NCBI GenBank assembly: GCA_905250115.1
Contig: CAJNOI010000031.1
Location: forward strand, 219,278-283,277
From: Adineta steineri
Lineage: Eukaryota; Rotifera; Eurotatoria; Adinetida; Adinetidae
Length of the DNA stretch: 64,000 nt
Direction: 5' to 3'
Positions 34,501 to 45,771 of the stretch are shown in pieces. Each line of letters opens with the position of its first letter. Position 1 is the first letter of the stretch. A program made the translations under genes and the position numbers. The notes below the pieces were generated by a model. That model did no database searches, was not told the DNA's origin, and saw nothing but the letters and a program-made list of their open reading frames with translations.

Positions 34501-34712
34501 TTATATTCTGTTGAATTAACGATTGGTGTAGGTTGACGCGATAAATTTATTTGATCAACTGAACGAGGAGTGTTTGTGGTTTTGGTTGATCGATTTTCAT
34601 CGTCTATTGAATGAATTGATGGTGTAATAGGTGGTAATTTAGAATAATTTCTTGAAATTCGAACTGGTATTCGACATGGAAAAGATCGTTGTTGCCTAAA
34701 TGGACTTGACAT
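28546..34712 (-). CDS. DUF4062-NACHT NTPase with C-terminal zinc-ribbon-like domain
   Basis: Fourteen exons: 34275-34712, 34147-34218, 33989-34098, 33607-33937, 33446-33557, 33277-33399, 33117-33220, 32950-33064, 32769-32893, 32496-32714, 29532-29747, 29256-29477, 28975-29196 and 28546-28920. They sum to 927 aa. Residues about 135-215 are DUF4062 (VRIFVSSTFTDFFNERE, DCDLRWGV, SDKYGWVPK), a TIR-like fold found on STAND proteins such as NWD1, TEP1 and TTC41. The NTPase has Walker A GQAGDGKT near residue 412 and Walker B LVIIIDGLDK near 503, then the helical NACHT arm. The last 125 residues carry CxxC pairs (CSTC, CMIC, CIIC, CFQC), probably zinc ribbons, with no WD40 or TPR tail. STAND proteins are switches in signalling or innate immunity; the role here is not known. 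Intron 10 (29748-32495) is 2.7 kb and contains a gene on the other strand. The start at 34712 is preferred to 34757 because the latter adds only a hydrophobic leader. Confidence 0.85.
30651..32423 (+). CDS. intermediate filament protein, nested antisense in a NACHT-gene intron
   Basis: Exons 30651-31286, 31612-31856, 31905-32098 and 32149-32423 give 449 aa. Intermediate filament proteins polymerise through a central coiled-coil rod. Residues about 89-122 match the coil 1A start (LTILNNRFENYLNQIKNLAD, compare LNDRFASYIDKVR). The rod is heptad-rich in Glu, Gln, Lys and Leu and ends at 403-415 with LSLEINTYRCLL, the helix termination motif (LEIATYRKLL in animals). The head is Ser/Thr/Asn-rich with basic residues and the tail is short, with no lamin Ig domain or CaaX box. 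The rod length of about 325 residues is slightly above the vertebrate cytoplasmic value. The stop at 32421-32423 lies only 72 bp from the host gene's exon 10. The first intron (31287-31611) holds a 124-bp transposon. Confidence 0.85.
31402..31541. mobile_element. 124-bp GC-rich MITE with 8-bp near-identical flanks
   Basis: The element 31410-31533 has inverted ends (tagggtgcggcg... and ...cgccgcaccctac-type right end, 12 bp matched). It is flanked by ttcttagc (31402-31409) and ctcttagc (31534-31541), 7 of 8 identical. It is strikingly GC-rich against the AT-rich intron and internally repetitive (cgattcctgac, gaatcgggat, gaatcagga). An 8-bp duplication and TAGGG ends fit a hAT-type non-autonomous element. 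It sits inside intron 1 of the intermediate filament gene, so it is nested three levels deep. Confidence 0.75.
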
Positions 34713-36277
34713 GACCGAGAAAAAGAACAGAACCAAAATGACGGCAGAAAAAAACACCCATAAATCTTGTTGTTAGCAACGGAGAGGAAAAGAAAGAAAA
34801 ATCTTGTCTACATAACAACTACTTATTGTTCTCTTTCTTTTAAAAAACCTTCTCAAAAATATACGATATAGGCCATCTCGTAGTAGTATTTAAAATCATT
34901 ATTGACATATAATCCCTTATAAGCAAAATCATTTATTAATAATATTCAACATCTGTACAAAAGAAAATTTTATAATTAAACTTCTGATTTAGTTATATTT
35001 AGAGAATAGAAAAATAAATAATATAATGTTGGCTTTAGAGTAATAAAGTCGTTTGTTATTTTGTTTGGTATAATTACGTATAATGTGTAAGGAAGTTTTA
35101 AAGTTGATGTACGATAATTTTTATTTCAAGGAAATTATGTTATATTACAAATAACGCCATCTGTTCTTTTTATCTGAAGTTACTTTTAGTTTTTTTACAA
35201 AATTCTAACTTAGGTAGATATTTCTTCGATAATAAAACCAATTGGGCAAATATTCATTAAGTAGATCTAAGTTCTAATAGAAAGAAAATGAATCGTTATA
35301 TTCTTTAATGAATAATAAAATAGTATCATTATTCAAGATAATAATCTATGTATGTTATATAGTACAACGATTAATTGACAGAATATTTATTTTTAATATA
35401 TAAGTATAAGCAAGAAGATTTCGATTTATTATAAAGGTAAGGACAATCTGATAAATATTAGTATTTTAGCTTGTCTTTAACAATCATCTAATTTAAGAGA
35501 TTAATCATTCATTTCAATTGGACTTTATAAAAAATACTTTATACAACAGCTTCTACTATCATTCGATTGGTATTGGGCATGAGTTGTAATTATACTTTTG
35601 AAACAACTTCATGATACTAAAAAATCAGTTTAATCATATAGAATAATAACTTAGAAAATATGATTAACGTTTCTGATAAAATTGCCATGATTTATTTACA
35701 GATGAGAAGCAAATTATTATCGTATAAATATCTTTACTACTTTTTTCTCGTAAATATTATGATCACTTATATCAGCTGACTTTTACTCTTTCCAAATACA
35801 AAAACTGCCTGAAACATTTTCTCTTACAGGCATTGACGAAAAAAAGAAACCCGAAAAAAAATATTGACTATTTTCACGGTTGACTGCAATGTGTGCACCA
35901 TACACATATGTATAAAGAGTCGTAGTAAGCAGATGCTATCATCGATTTTTTTCCTTTTACTTCCAGCAACTTATATATTTCTTGTTCTTTTTCATTTATT
36001 TCAATATTAATTAGTTTTCCAAATACCGTTCTTTATTCATATACGTATATATTGTAGCATATTATTGTTCATTTATTCATATCTCATTGAAAAACTTTTC
36101 CTTTATTTTTATTTATCTAACATTTTTTGTTTAGTTAATTGTCATTTGTCATCGAATATTACTTTCTATTCAGTTGAATATTCTCACAATCACGTGATAA
36201 ATACCTTGAAGGTTAGTTAGAAATAGCCAAACATTTTTCTTTGACAGTACATTTGAACAGACGTTTTATATTTAAGC
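34713..36277. other. intergenic between divergent genes
   Basis: AT-rich sequence holding the promoters of the NACHT gene (minus) and the 69-aa gene (plus). No ORF or repeat of note. Confidence 0.5.
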
Positions 36278-36606
36278 ATGGGTAATGCAGCACAAAAAAT
36301 AATTCATGCCCATGAACTTCTACAATCAAATGCGTAAGTAGCTTTGTTGTTTTGATTATGATAAACACGTAAACATGTTTATGTATTTATGTAGTCTACC
36401 ACTGCGTCAGGGTTACTCAGATTATCGATCACATTCACGTTAGATTTGATTAATTGATATCAAAATATAAGTAAATATATTGTTTTGTTTTTTTAGAGCC
36501 ATTTACTACTACGGATGCACCATGGAATGTAACTCAATGGATTGATCCATTGGATCCTCATCCAAAAATAACTACAATGCCTATTTTAGTCATCGTTCGT
36601 AAATAA
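36278..36606 (+). CDS. 69-aa protein with an N-myristoylation signal
   Basis: Exons 36278-36333, 36395-36438 and 36497-36606 join with matching phases (2, then 1) and clean GT-AG introns of 61 and 58 nt to give 69 aa. The N-terminus MGNAAQKI has Gly2 and small residues at positions 5-6, a fair N-myristoylation sequence, so membrane attachment is likely. The rest is soluble-looking, with a Pro/Trp/Asp-rich centre (TTDAPWNVTQWIDPLDPHPK) and a hydrophobic end (MPILVIVRK). No family is recognised. The three-exon structure with phase agreement is the main support that it is real. The nearest genes are over 1.5 kb away. Confidence 0.65.
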
Positions 36607-39379
36607 AAAATAATCTTTAGACTACATTCGTCAATATCGATCGTAGTTCTATAAACACTTTCTTTCAATTTTTTATTTACATGAAGTATGTAACTGTTTG
36701 TTTTTTTTTAAAATTCAATCTATTTCATTGTTATTTAATTGGATTGAATCGTATCAGTGTTAATTTTAATATCGAATAAATGTAAATGAATCTTGTATAT
36801 GTACTGTTTTGATCACTATACTATCGAGATAATTAACGAATATCTTTATTTGTTAGTATATCATACGATATGATTTTCTCTCTTTTTTGAATACTAGATT
36901 AGGTCTTTTCTTTTCTATTTCAAATAGCTTCTTGAAAATCGTCACATGAATCTTTGACAATTGTATAGTTAGTTACACTAAGTTAGCATTGATCAATAAT
37001 AGCACGATATATGCAGTAGAACAGAATTACACACTTCAAGTAAATTCATTAACGAGACAAATGAAAAAAAAAGCATAATTACCGAACAGATGACTAGAGG
37101 ACGTCAGATAACCATTACGAAATATCACAATCTATATACATAATGTATAATACAAAACTTTAACTGTACTTTCACACATATATTATCGTTATTATAGATA
37201 ATCTTTTTTATTAAATAAATATATGATAAAAGAATAAGTCATTAGTATTACAATTTTTGTAGTGATTCGATAATCTTGTTTCTTCATGTTCAATTATTTA
37301 TTGTTCTAGTTTCGATTTGCGTATAAATCATTGAAAAATCCAGTATTTCAGGAATCGTTTTCATGTTTGAAGTTTACTTATGATGGAAAGAAAGTATATG
37401 AAACACTTTATCATCTAAATATGTTATCTCGCGTTAATTGCTCCTATATGATGAGCGAAAAAAAACAATATGTGTGAAACGTTCAAGAGAGTAATATAAA
37501 GTCTAGATTTATAGCATAAGTCATGAGATAAAAATACTTCGGATATTAAAAAATGAACTTAAACAAAAGATCGATTTTTTTGTAATAACAATATTTTATA
37601 TAAATATTATTAGTACATTGTATCTTAATTTTATTTTCGATGTATAAGTATAGTATAGACGATATACAAAAAAATATATTTTTTCACCTTTAATACATGC
37701 TGATACGTAGTAAGAATACGTGAGTATAATTAATTTTAATTGGACATATTTGCTATAAAAAGATATTCTTTAATTGAGATTTTCGTATATTTTTTTAGTG
37801 ACTAATTATAGTCATTTATTAAATGATATCATAATTTTTTATTGAAACGCAAAAATGTTTTCTTTTTTCAAATCAACAAAAAATTCTTTCTCGGATGTGT
37901 ACTAATCGTTATTTTAAGTATTTAATAGTATCTTTTGATATCAACGGTTGCAGTTGAATTTTACATATATTATTACTGTTCAATACAAAAAAGGAAAGAT
38001 GTAATTTTTCTAAAAACAAATGTGTTACCAACTCAAACCGAAATTTGAATTTAATATGTTTTTATATATTAAGAGACATGTAATTATATGACTCTGCTAG
38101 ATAGTTCTTCGGAATAATTTGCATATAATGATATAAACATTCTTTATTGATATTTAATAATTCTCTTTCGAATTTAAAAACATCATAATAATTTGTAAAG
38201 AACTTTTTTTTGTAAAATTTTTGTTCAGTTATCTATTATTATCTTGAAATTCGAACTATGTAAAGAAAGTATTATTTTATTGATGACAAGTCTTCTCTTG
38301 CTGTACGAAGGAGGAGATTAGAAACAGAATAGTTCATCATTAATTTATTCAAACAGCTTCAGTTGTAGATCAGAAAAGCATGATGTTTTACTGATTATAG
38401 TGTATACAATCTGTTATTATTTAAGCTTTGTATCTCAAGGAGAATCCATAGATATCAAGTCTTTTTCTATTGCGCATCTAATTTATTTCACATACCTCAA
38501 TTTTTGCCCTAAGATTTCGCGGCAATTTGAAAAATCTTTATCGAATTTCTGTTGCCAGCAAGTTAATGGAGAAAAACAACTGATTTATAATGAGATAGGA
38601 TACTGTTTGAGTGCAGGTAGCCATAATATTCTCGCCCACACTTTCAAATCAGATACGAATTAATCTAGAAAAATAATCATCGAAAACAACTATCTAAAAA
38701 TCATGTTTTTCTAATATACGACTGAAACTATTTGAGTACATCATTAATGGAATATTCGATTCTTGAGCAGATACATCTATCTTCGACTATTATTAAATAT
38801 GTAATACATTCTTCTGTTTGTTCAATATGAAATAGAGAAAAAATTAATACTGATATTTTATTTTGAGGAACAAAACCGATTTCTTATTGGATCTGTGAAT
38901 TTTATTTTATTTTTCTGTGTAATACAGTTTATGTGTTGAATAATGTTTATACATCAATTGATATAGCCTCTTTGATATGCACTTGAAATACTTAATAAAG
39001 TACTTCAATTTTATCAGTCAGTTATATTCAATAGCTGTTTACATAAGAAAACACATATCAATTCACTTCGATTTTATCCTGTTTCTCTCGTTATATCTAT
39101 TTCGATATTATATATTCACAAGAACTGTACTATCTATAGATTATTACTAAAGAGAAATGTACCAATGAAGTTTTACTGTAAACACATAGTGACATCTATT
39201 TTTCGTTTGTTGTTTTATACTCAGCTGATCTAACCTATCAAGGTCGTAATCTACTTTGCCTTGTCTATTCTTCATTTTCCTATGAGTCATTAACATCAGT
39301 TCGTCTTACTTTATATATAAATAGTATTAGTAAATTATTTTCATTGTTTTTTTTTCATTCATTTATTCAAAACTTGATT
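36607..39379. other. long gene-poor interval
   Basis: 2.8 kb of AT-rich DNA, the longest empty stretch in the window. The 87-codon ORF at 38400-38663 has no domain and no flanking splice logic. No tRNA-like cloverleaf or repeat was recognised. It may contain distal regulatory DNA for FBXO33. Confidence 0.45.
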
Positions 39380-42336
39380 ATGGTGTTTCCATATGATTAT
39401 TCTGAATTACCACAAATAGTTCTTGCTGAAATCTTTTCTTATTTAACACATAATGATCTTTTATTAACTTCATCAACATGTTCATCATGGCGTAATGTAT
39501 TATATCATCCTAAATTATGGTCATCATTTCCATATCGTTCTCTTCGTTTAAATCTCATTGATCGTCATAATGATATACATTCTTTTCGTTATTTAACAAC
39601 GAATTTTCTTAGTATAACACGTTATATTGAAATACGTTTTGATCCAACAAATATTAATATAATAAAAGATATTCTACAAGTTTTGGATATGATAGCATGT
39701 ACAAATCGACAAATAAAAATTTTAATATTTCGTCCAACGAGTACGCGATGTGCATTAGCAGAAAATGAACAGCCATTTATACCACTTTGTGATAAGTAAG
39801 TACTATTTATATATGCGAAATACGAAAAAAATACATATTTTATTTTAGAATTTTTCATTTACTTAAACAAATTATTGAATCAAATCAAGCTTTAGAAGTC
39901 ATATCATTTGGTTGTTGGTTTGAAAGTCTATTTCGTATTGAAGAATTAGTCCATGTTATAGCACAAAAACAATCGCAATCAATTAAACAACTTCATATAG
40001 CATCGATTAAAAATAGTGAAACACATTCAATTGCAGGTAAATCAACTTGAATAAAATCTCAATTGAAAGTAAAAACTACTACTACTAATTTAACATGACC
40101 GTTTAGGTTGTCAATATATTAGAACGTCATAGACAATATTAAGAGTATAGTTAAGTTTTATTGCTGTGCATATATATGTCAGGGTTAACTTTCAAATGTG
40201 AAATAGCACGTTTATTGAATAGATATCTCTAACAAAGGAAGTGAACATTTAACAAAGACAAAAATAGTTGCCTTGTCCTCTCTTTTATGCAAGAAATTGT
40301 TCGTTAAATTCTAAATTTAACAAGGGTACAATGATGGGTCATATTTCATTTCGTCTGATAGTATTTGCAGTATTTGATTACATATGTCTGTTGTTACTAA
40401 ATACTATAATAATGATTCTAAGATGTTGAAATTATTCAGAATTTTTTTGTTTAATACGCATCATGCGAAACTATTTATAAATAAATAAAAACATATTTTG
40501 TTGATTTCAATTATTTATCATAAAATAGATAAAGGTTAATACATGACAGAAGAAAATGTCGGAATAGATATACTGTTATTTGTTTACATATATAAATAAA
40601 GGAAAGAATTATGTTTAAACCCAACAGACTATCTTGATTTAGTACCTATATCATAATATTACAAGTTTAGATTAAAAAACTAAATTGATAAATCTTTCTG
40701 ATTTAGATATTTATTTAACAAGTCAATCATTTCTTCCATTTACTTCTTTACATACATTAAGTATTGATTCCACTTATTTAACAAATGATTTATTACGATG
40801 TTTTGCACATCACCCAACGCCATTAAAAAGGTATGTATATTTAAAGAAAGAAAAACAAATAATAAAAATTAAAAATTTAATTCTTAGATTAATTGTACAT
40901 GTTAGCGAATTTCGGTCTGATACACAGCCTGTTGATGAAACAGTTTGGCACTCAGTAACTAGTATTATGGCTGATTTACGAGTTACTGTTCATATGTTAA
41001 ATGCACATGAAACTTTTCGAAAGTATTCTCGTGTACTTCGGCCTGGTATGCCTTTATCTCATTTAAGGTAGATTATATCAATTGACAAAGAAAAAAGTAG
41101 AATTTCGATTATTATTTTTAAATATTTAGAATGTATTTTTGTTCATCACTGAATGTTGATTTATTATGTTATTTATCTGTTCATTATCGTTCAACATTAG
41201 AATGTCTTGATGTTATTGATAGTGTTACAGAACCAGCACTTCGGTATCATAATTTATTTCGTGCTGAACCAGATCCACTTGTTTTATTAGCTTGGCAATG
41301 TAAAAAATTAACTTCACTTACAATTCTTGGTAAATATATTTTCTTAAAGTTAAATATAAATAAATAGTTTTGGTTTCCTTTAGGTTATGAAGTATTAGAA
41401 GTTAATTTACTTGCTATTGCTAAACTACGCCCACAATTACGTACATTAAATGTATGTGCAGATTGTGTTATGACATTACAGTATGGACATTTACAAATGA
41501 ATCATCAATTTGTCGAGGATGATAATGGGAATGATGCATTTATACAATATGGAATTTGTACAACTAGTATTCAAACAATTGTAAGTTTAGATTGTGCATT
41601 AATTATCAATCTCATCTATATATACTTTGATTTCAATAGATATTATGAGTATCTATAACAGATGAGAGAACCTGTGAAAAGTTACCTGAACTTATAATAC
41701 TGAGATTCATCGTAGTAACAGTTTTCTGGTCAGAGAATGTTGATGGCCACTAGAGATGTGCGGGATCATCTTTTCTTAGTCTCGGTCCCGGTCCCGAAGC
41801 CGATCAATCTGGTTTGGTCGACGTCTTAACTTCAGTTCCGGTAACCTTTTTTCAACGGTTCCGGTTTCGGTATTAATCCCAGTAAATTTTCTTTTCAATG
41901 GTTCCGGTAAAATTGGTTCCAGTTCTGATTATGGTCCCGGTAAAATTGGTTCCAGTCCTCGATCATGGTCTCGATAAAATTGGTTCCAGTTCCGGTCTCG
42001 GTGACCGTGACTGGTCCCGTACATCTCTAGTTACCGTTCGTAAGGTTGGGAGTTTGATATAATTCTATAAACTATAGCTTAAACTGGACAATTATCTTTG
42101 CTAAAAGGATTACAAATACTATTTAATTTGAAGGTCTATTCCTAAATTTAATAATTATTGACTTCAATTAACCCTAACTATCTCGTTTCTTTTTCCTATA
42201 GATCGGACAAGTTCTCGGTTGGCCATGGCATCCATTAAGTAAACATGAAATCCCAATAGGTGTGTATGAATATACTGTTCCACTTGAACTTTCATTTATC
42301 GAACAGATACACAATGTTTTTGAATCATCAATCTAA
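39380..42336 (+). CDS. FBXO33: F-box only protein 33
   Basis: Seven exons: 39380-39795, 39849-40036, 40707-40830, 40888-41067, 41130-41329, 41384-41580 and 42202-42336. They give 479 aa. FBXO33 is a substrate receptor of SCF ubiquitin ligases; in mammals it targets YB-1. The F-box is at residues about 8-48 (LPQIVLAEIFSYLTHNDLLL...SSWRNVLYHPKLW). Orthology rests on the C-terminal half: EPDPLVLLAWQCKKLTSLTILG, LLAIAKLRPQLRTLNV, and IGQVLGWPWHPL, matching EDPLVLLAWRCTKLSLLAIHG and LGLGQPWHAV in animals. Introns 2 (670 bp) and 6 (621 bp) are long for this genome, and the latter contains a transposon. The acceptor of exon 3 at 40707 was chosen because earlier AG sites lead directly into stops. An in-frame ATG at 39344 would add 12 hydrophobic residues. 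Confidence 0.9.
41751..42029. mobile_element. 279-bp MITE with TAGAGATGTGCGGG-type inverted ends
   Basis: The left end 41751 (tagagatgtgcggga) pairs with the right end at 42015-42029 (reverse complement tagagatgtacggga), one mismatch in 15, and weaker pairing continues inward. The interior carries at least three copies of a short (g)gtaaaattggttccagt motif between 41909 and 41990. It is richer in G+C than the surrounding intron of FBXO33. The flanking octamers (atggccac, gttaccgt) do not match, so the copy is old, or its ends are misjudged. The TAGAGATG end is hAT-like. Confidence 0.7.
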
Positions 42337-43106
42337 GAAAGAAAGAAAAAAATCTTGCGAATATTTTTCACATCTCTGAATTATCTGTCGATATTTATTT
42401 TGTGTAGATTTAATTCTGTAAATATTATTTGTTATTGTACATTTCTTCTCTACCTTTTCTTTTCTTTTCCTTCTTTTTTTTTGTCTATTTCAATGAACTT
42501 AAATGTCATTCGCGCTTGCGCAAATAGTTTGTGATTTTTGTTTTCAAACAAGAACATACAGATACGTGATAAATAATAATAAGAAACAAATTAAAAACCA
42601 TGTCATCCTGGTGAGCTTTTGTTTATAACTAATTTCTTTATTTTGAATTAATAGTATTTTATAAGAACATGCTCGTCTCAGATACCAACGTATGATCGAG
42701 CTCGTTTGTTTTCTATCGATTTCTTTTTCTTTTTCTTTTTGTAAGACAATGATATTAATCTCCATCTCGATATATACATATATTTTTTTTTGTAATCGAC
42801 ATCATATTAAAAAAGATCTTTCAATAATATTTTATTTGTAATCAAATTTTCTTTTGGTTCTCTTATGTAACATCGAAGAGTCAGATAAGTTTAATATTAT
42901 TTTTTTTTCTCTTCTTTCGTGTATTTTTTGCTTCTAAAAATCGAACGATATGTGCTCACGATGAATTCTTTTTTTGTTAGAATAAAAACAATTTTTTTTT
43001 TCTGTCAACCAATTCTAGAAAAGATAATAAAAATAAAATACAATATGTAGTAGATTGAATAGAAAACTAGAAAAAAAAATTTTTCTTATTTATTTTTATT
43101 TCTAAG
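42337..43106. other. intergenic between tandem plus-strand genes
   Basis: FBXO33 3' flank and the presumed promoter of the TJAP1/BEGAIN-like gene. T-rich tracts only; the minus-strand ORF at 42544-42765 has no domain. Confidence 0.5.
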
Positions 43107-44062
43107 ATGATGAATACTAATACTAATGAACGTGAATTTGAATTATTACGTGAACGTTATATAAGATTAGCGGATATTCATGGACAATTACAAACGCAAA
43201 ATAGTTTGTTAGAAGAAAAAATTTTAACAATTGTTGAATTATATGAAAATGAAAAAAGTCAATTAGAACAATCATTAGGAGATGCTAAACATCAAATAAC
43301 ATATTTACAAGAAACGGTCAATGAATTACAAATTGAAAAACAACGATATAAAGATGATTGTAATTTAGCTGTTAGACTTTTACATCGACATCCAAATGAA
43401 TTTATTTCAACATCAACAACAGGACAAATTCAAGAAGAATTAAAGAATAGATTTGAATCGGTATGATGAATATTTTTTGTAACATAGAGAATAATACTAT
43501 GATATTTAGTAGAAGTGAGAAAGTATAACCTCTCTTTTGATGATTTTAGACATCTACAAATCAACCTATTCCAGCACAACGTAGTATTCTAATACCAACT
43601 TTTCCACCAACGTTTATGGCGCAACTTCCATCAATTTCTTTACCAACAACAACTACAAGTTCTTCAACTGTTAATACACAGACGATACCATCTATGACAA
43701 CAACTAATGATAATCTTCGTGCTGCGGCTGAAGCACTTTTTAAATCGAATAGTGTTCATCGTTCTCCATCTCAACAAGTTACATGTTCAAATTGCCAACG
43801 ATCTATTAAACGTTGTGATGTTAGTGTTCAAACTTCTCTTGATGATAAATCGGATGATAGTGCAACATCTCGATTACGTCTTGTATCGCTTACTTCATCT
43901 GATGATGGTCATAGTGGTGATGGATCATGGCTTCCACTTGATTCACCTCATCCACCTCTAGTAGTTCAAGAGCATCCAACAAGTTTTTCAAGACCAATAT
44001 CTCAACATAAAGGATATGATGCAATACCAGTTCGTTCAATACCAAGAATGCATCATGTTTAA
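43107..44062 (+). CDS. TJAP1/BEGAIN-like coiled-coil protein
   Basis: Exons 43107-43460 and 43550-44062 (phase 0) give 288 aa. Residues about 8-90 form a coiled coil (EFELLRERYIRLADIHGQLQ through ELQIEKQRY), followed at once by DDCNLAVRLLHRHPNEFI. That combination, a coil ending in YxxDCNLAxxLL, is the signature of the TJAP1/BEGAIN family, scaffold partners of PDZ/guanylate-kinase proteins at junctions and synapses. The C-terminal two-thirds is low complexity and Ser/Thr/Pro-rich, with one CxxC-like CSNCQRSIKRC stretch. The ATG is doubled (MM) and the first was taken. It is smaller than vertebrate members. Confidence 0.75.
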
Positions 44063-44246
44063 ATAAATAATTTATTTTTATAATACGACTTATGTATTCT
44101 TATGAAGAGTAATTATTAAAGATTTTTTTGTTGGTGAATATTATACCAAACAGTATGTGATTTAACGCTTATTTTTGGCAGACAGTTTTCGTTAATAAAT
44201 AATTCTCAATAATATCTTTTATTCTATTTTCCATCACATATCTGGA

Positions 44247-44270
44247 TCTTGAGGGTGTGTTTGTGTGTAA
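44247..44270 (+). repeat. TG-rich telomere-like tract (copy e)
   Basis: atcttgagggtgtgtttgtgtgt: the TCTTGAG leader followed by a degenerate TGTGGG-type run. No clear return arm. Confidence 0.45.
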
Positions 44271-44810
44271 ATTTATCAATTGCGTCCATAACTACTACAG
44301 CAAAGAAAAATACGGTAAAAATAAAATAAAATAAATAATACTGTTGAGACTATTAATAATACTATTTTTGCCACTGTTAGCTTCTTTATCAACCAAATCT
44401 CCTACATACAGAATATCCGTAAGCTAGCAAGAATTAAAAGAGAACGAATATCTGTATTAGCTCGGTTATCGAGGTTTGTAATCTCACCTGATCTTGTATA
44501 CAATATAATTGGAGACCAATATAGCTTCAAAAGGATGGATGTTTATTAAATGTATGAAATATATATATATGTGTACGTACATGATAACAAAAGAAGGCAA
44601 CTGAACTGGGAAAAACAACTTGCTCAGAGAATAAGAGAAAAGAACGGAAACTAGAAATGAAAAGGTTAATGTCAACCGCGTGGCATTTGTTGACTCTAGC
44701 AGCTGCACCCTGCGTTTTAACTTTTCACAATGTTTTAAATTATTAAAATCGAGAATGTATGCGGTTACACCGGCCACAAACCTTATTGTAAGCACTAAGA
44801 TTACGATATA

Positions 44811-44919
44811 TCTTGAGGGTGTGGGTGTGGATGTGTGTGTATGAGTGTGTGGGCAGATACGAGTGCGGATGTAGATGAATGTGAGCGGTATAAACATGAT
44901 AAAATCACACTCACACGAT
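44811..44919 (+). repeat. TG-rich telomere-like tract (copy f), partly foldback
   Basis: It begins tcttgagggtgtgggtgtgg and continues as a degrading GT-rich run to about 44888. A short C-rich return arm, cacactcacac, lies at 44906-44916. This is the clearest example in the window of the leader joined to two exact TGTGGG-like units. Confidence 0.55.
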
Positions 44920-45771
44920 CAAAAAGACGAAGAAAGTATCCATATATGAACGTTTTGTTTGACGTCTGATTGTTTTTTAGCGACATATACTTGTAATTAA
45001 GCTATGATAGTAGATGACAATAAGTTTTTTGGATGTCTGCTTATAGGCAATGAATCAGTAAGTGAGTATTTTACTCAAAGTTGAATGTAACAAGCACTTT
45101 TTCTAATCATGTTGTGAAAATAACGCAATTGATTTATTCAGCTATATTTTAAGCAGTTAATTTTTATCTGACTATTTAGAGAGCTTTTGATTAGTTTTAC
45201 TTTTGTGTTTATACAATGAGATTCCTCTTTATATATATATATACATATATAATAGGTTCAATTTACTCTAAATTTCCGGATGCATTTTAGATAGCTATCA
45301 TTATCAACAGATGGATGAATGATTTGATTAACACAGTTATTTAAAGAACAGAAAAAAGCAATAAAACTTCTAACAAAACCAAACAGACCATAGCTAATTT
45401 ATCGTTTCCTTAATTCTATTGAAAAAAGAAGAAGAAGAAGAAGACGGAAGCTAGTATTCAGTTAGGATAGTTTTATGGTTAAGAATACTTGATTTAATGA
45501 ATTCAAATCTAACATCCGATGATCAATTTTATGAATGCCTATCGTTTTAATCTATATCTTTGACTGATTAACCTATGCTACATACGTAATAACAAAAATC
45601 GATAAAAATATATTTGACAGTTTAGAAAGAAAATAAATCTTCTTGAAACATAGCTAATAAAATAATTTAACATATGGAAACATAGATAATTAATGTCATT
45701 TTCAATATATAGCCGTATTCTCATAGTATGTAAGTTTATTAATTTTCAAACGTCAAATAAAATTTTAATAA

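Larger units (their letters stand above)
44063..45771. other. intergenic with two TG-rich tracts
   Basis: AT-rich DNA between the coiled-coil gene and a GPCR. ORFs on the minus strand at 44484-44986 arise from the TG repeats and are not genes. A short (gaa)n run lies at 45429-45444. Confidence 0.5.

Noticed and set aside
38400-38663. 87-codon ORF
   Set aside because: No domain, no splice context, composition like the flanking AT-rich DNA.
44484-44986. Minus-strand ORFs with His/Thr/Pro runs
   Set aside because: They are produced by the GT-rich tract; no homology features.
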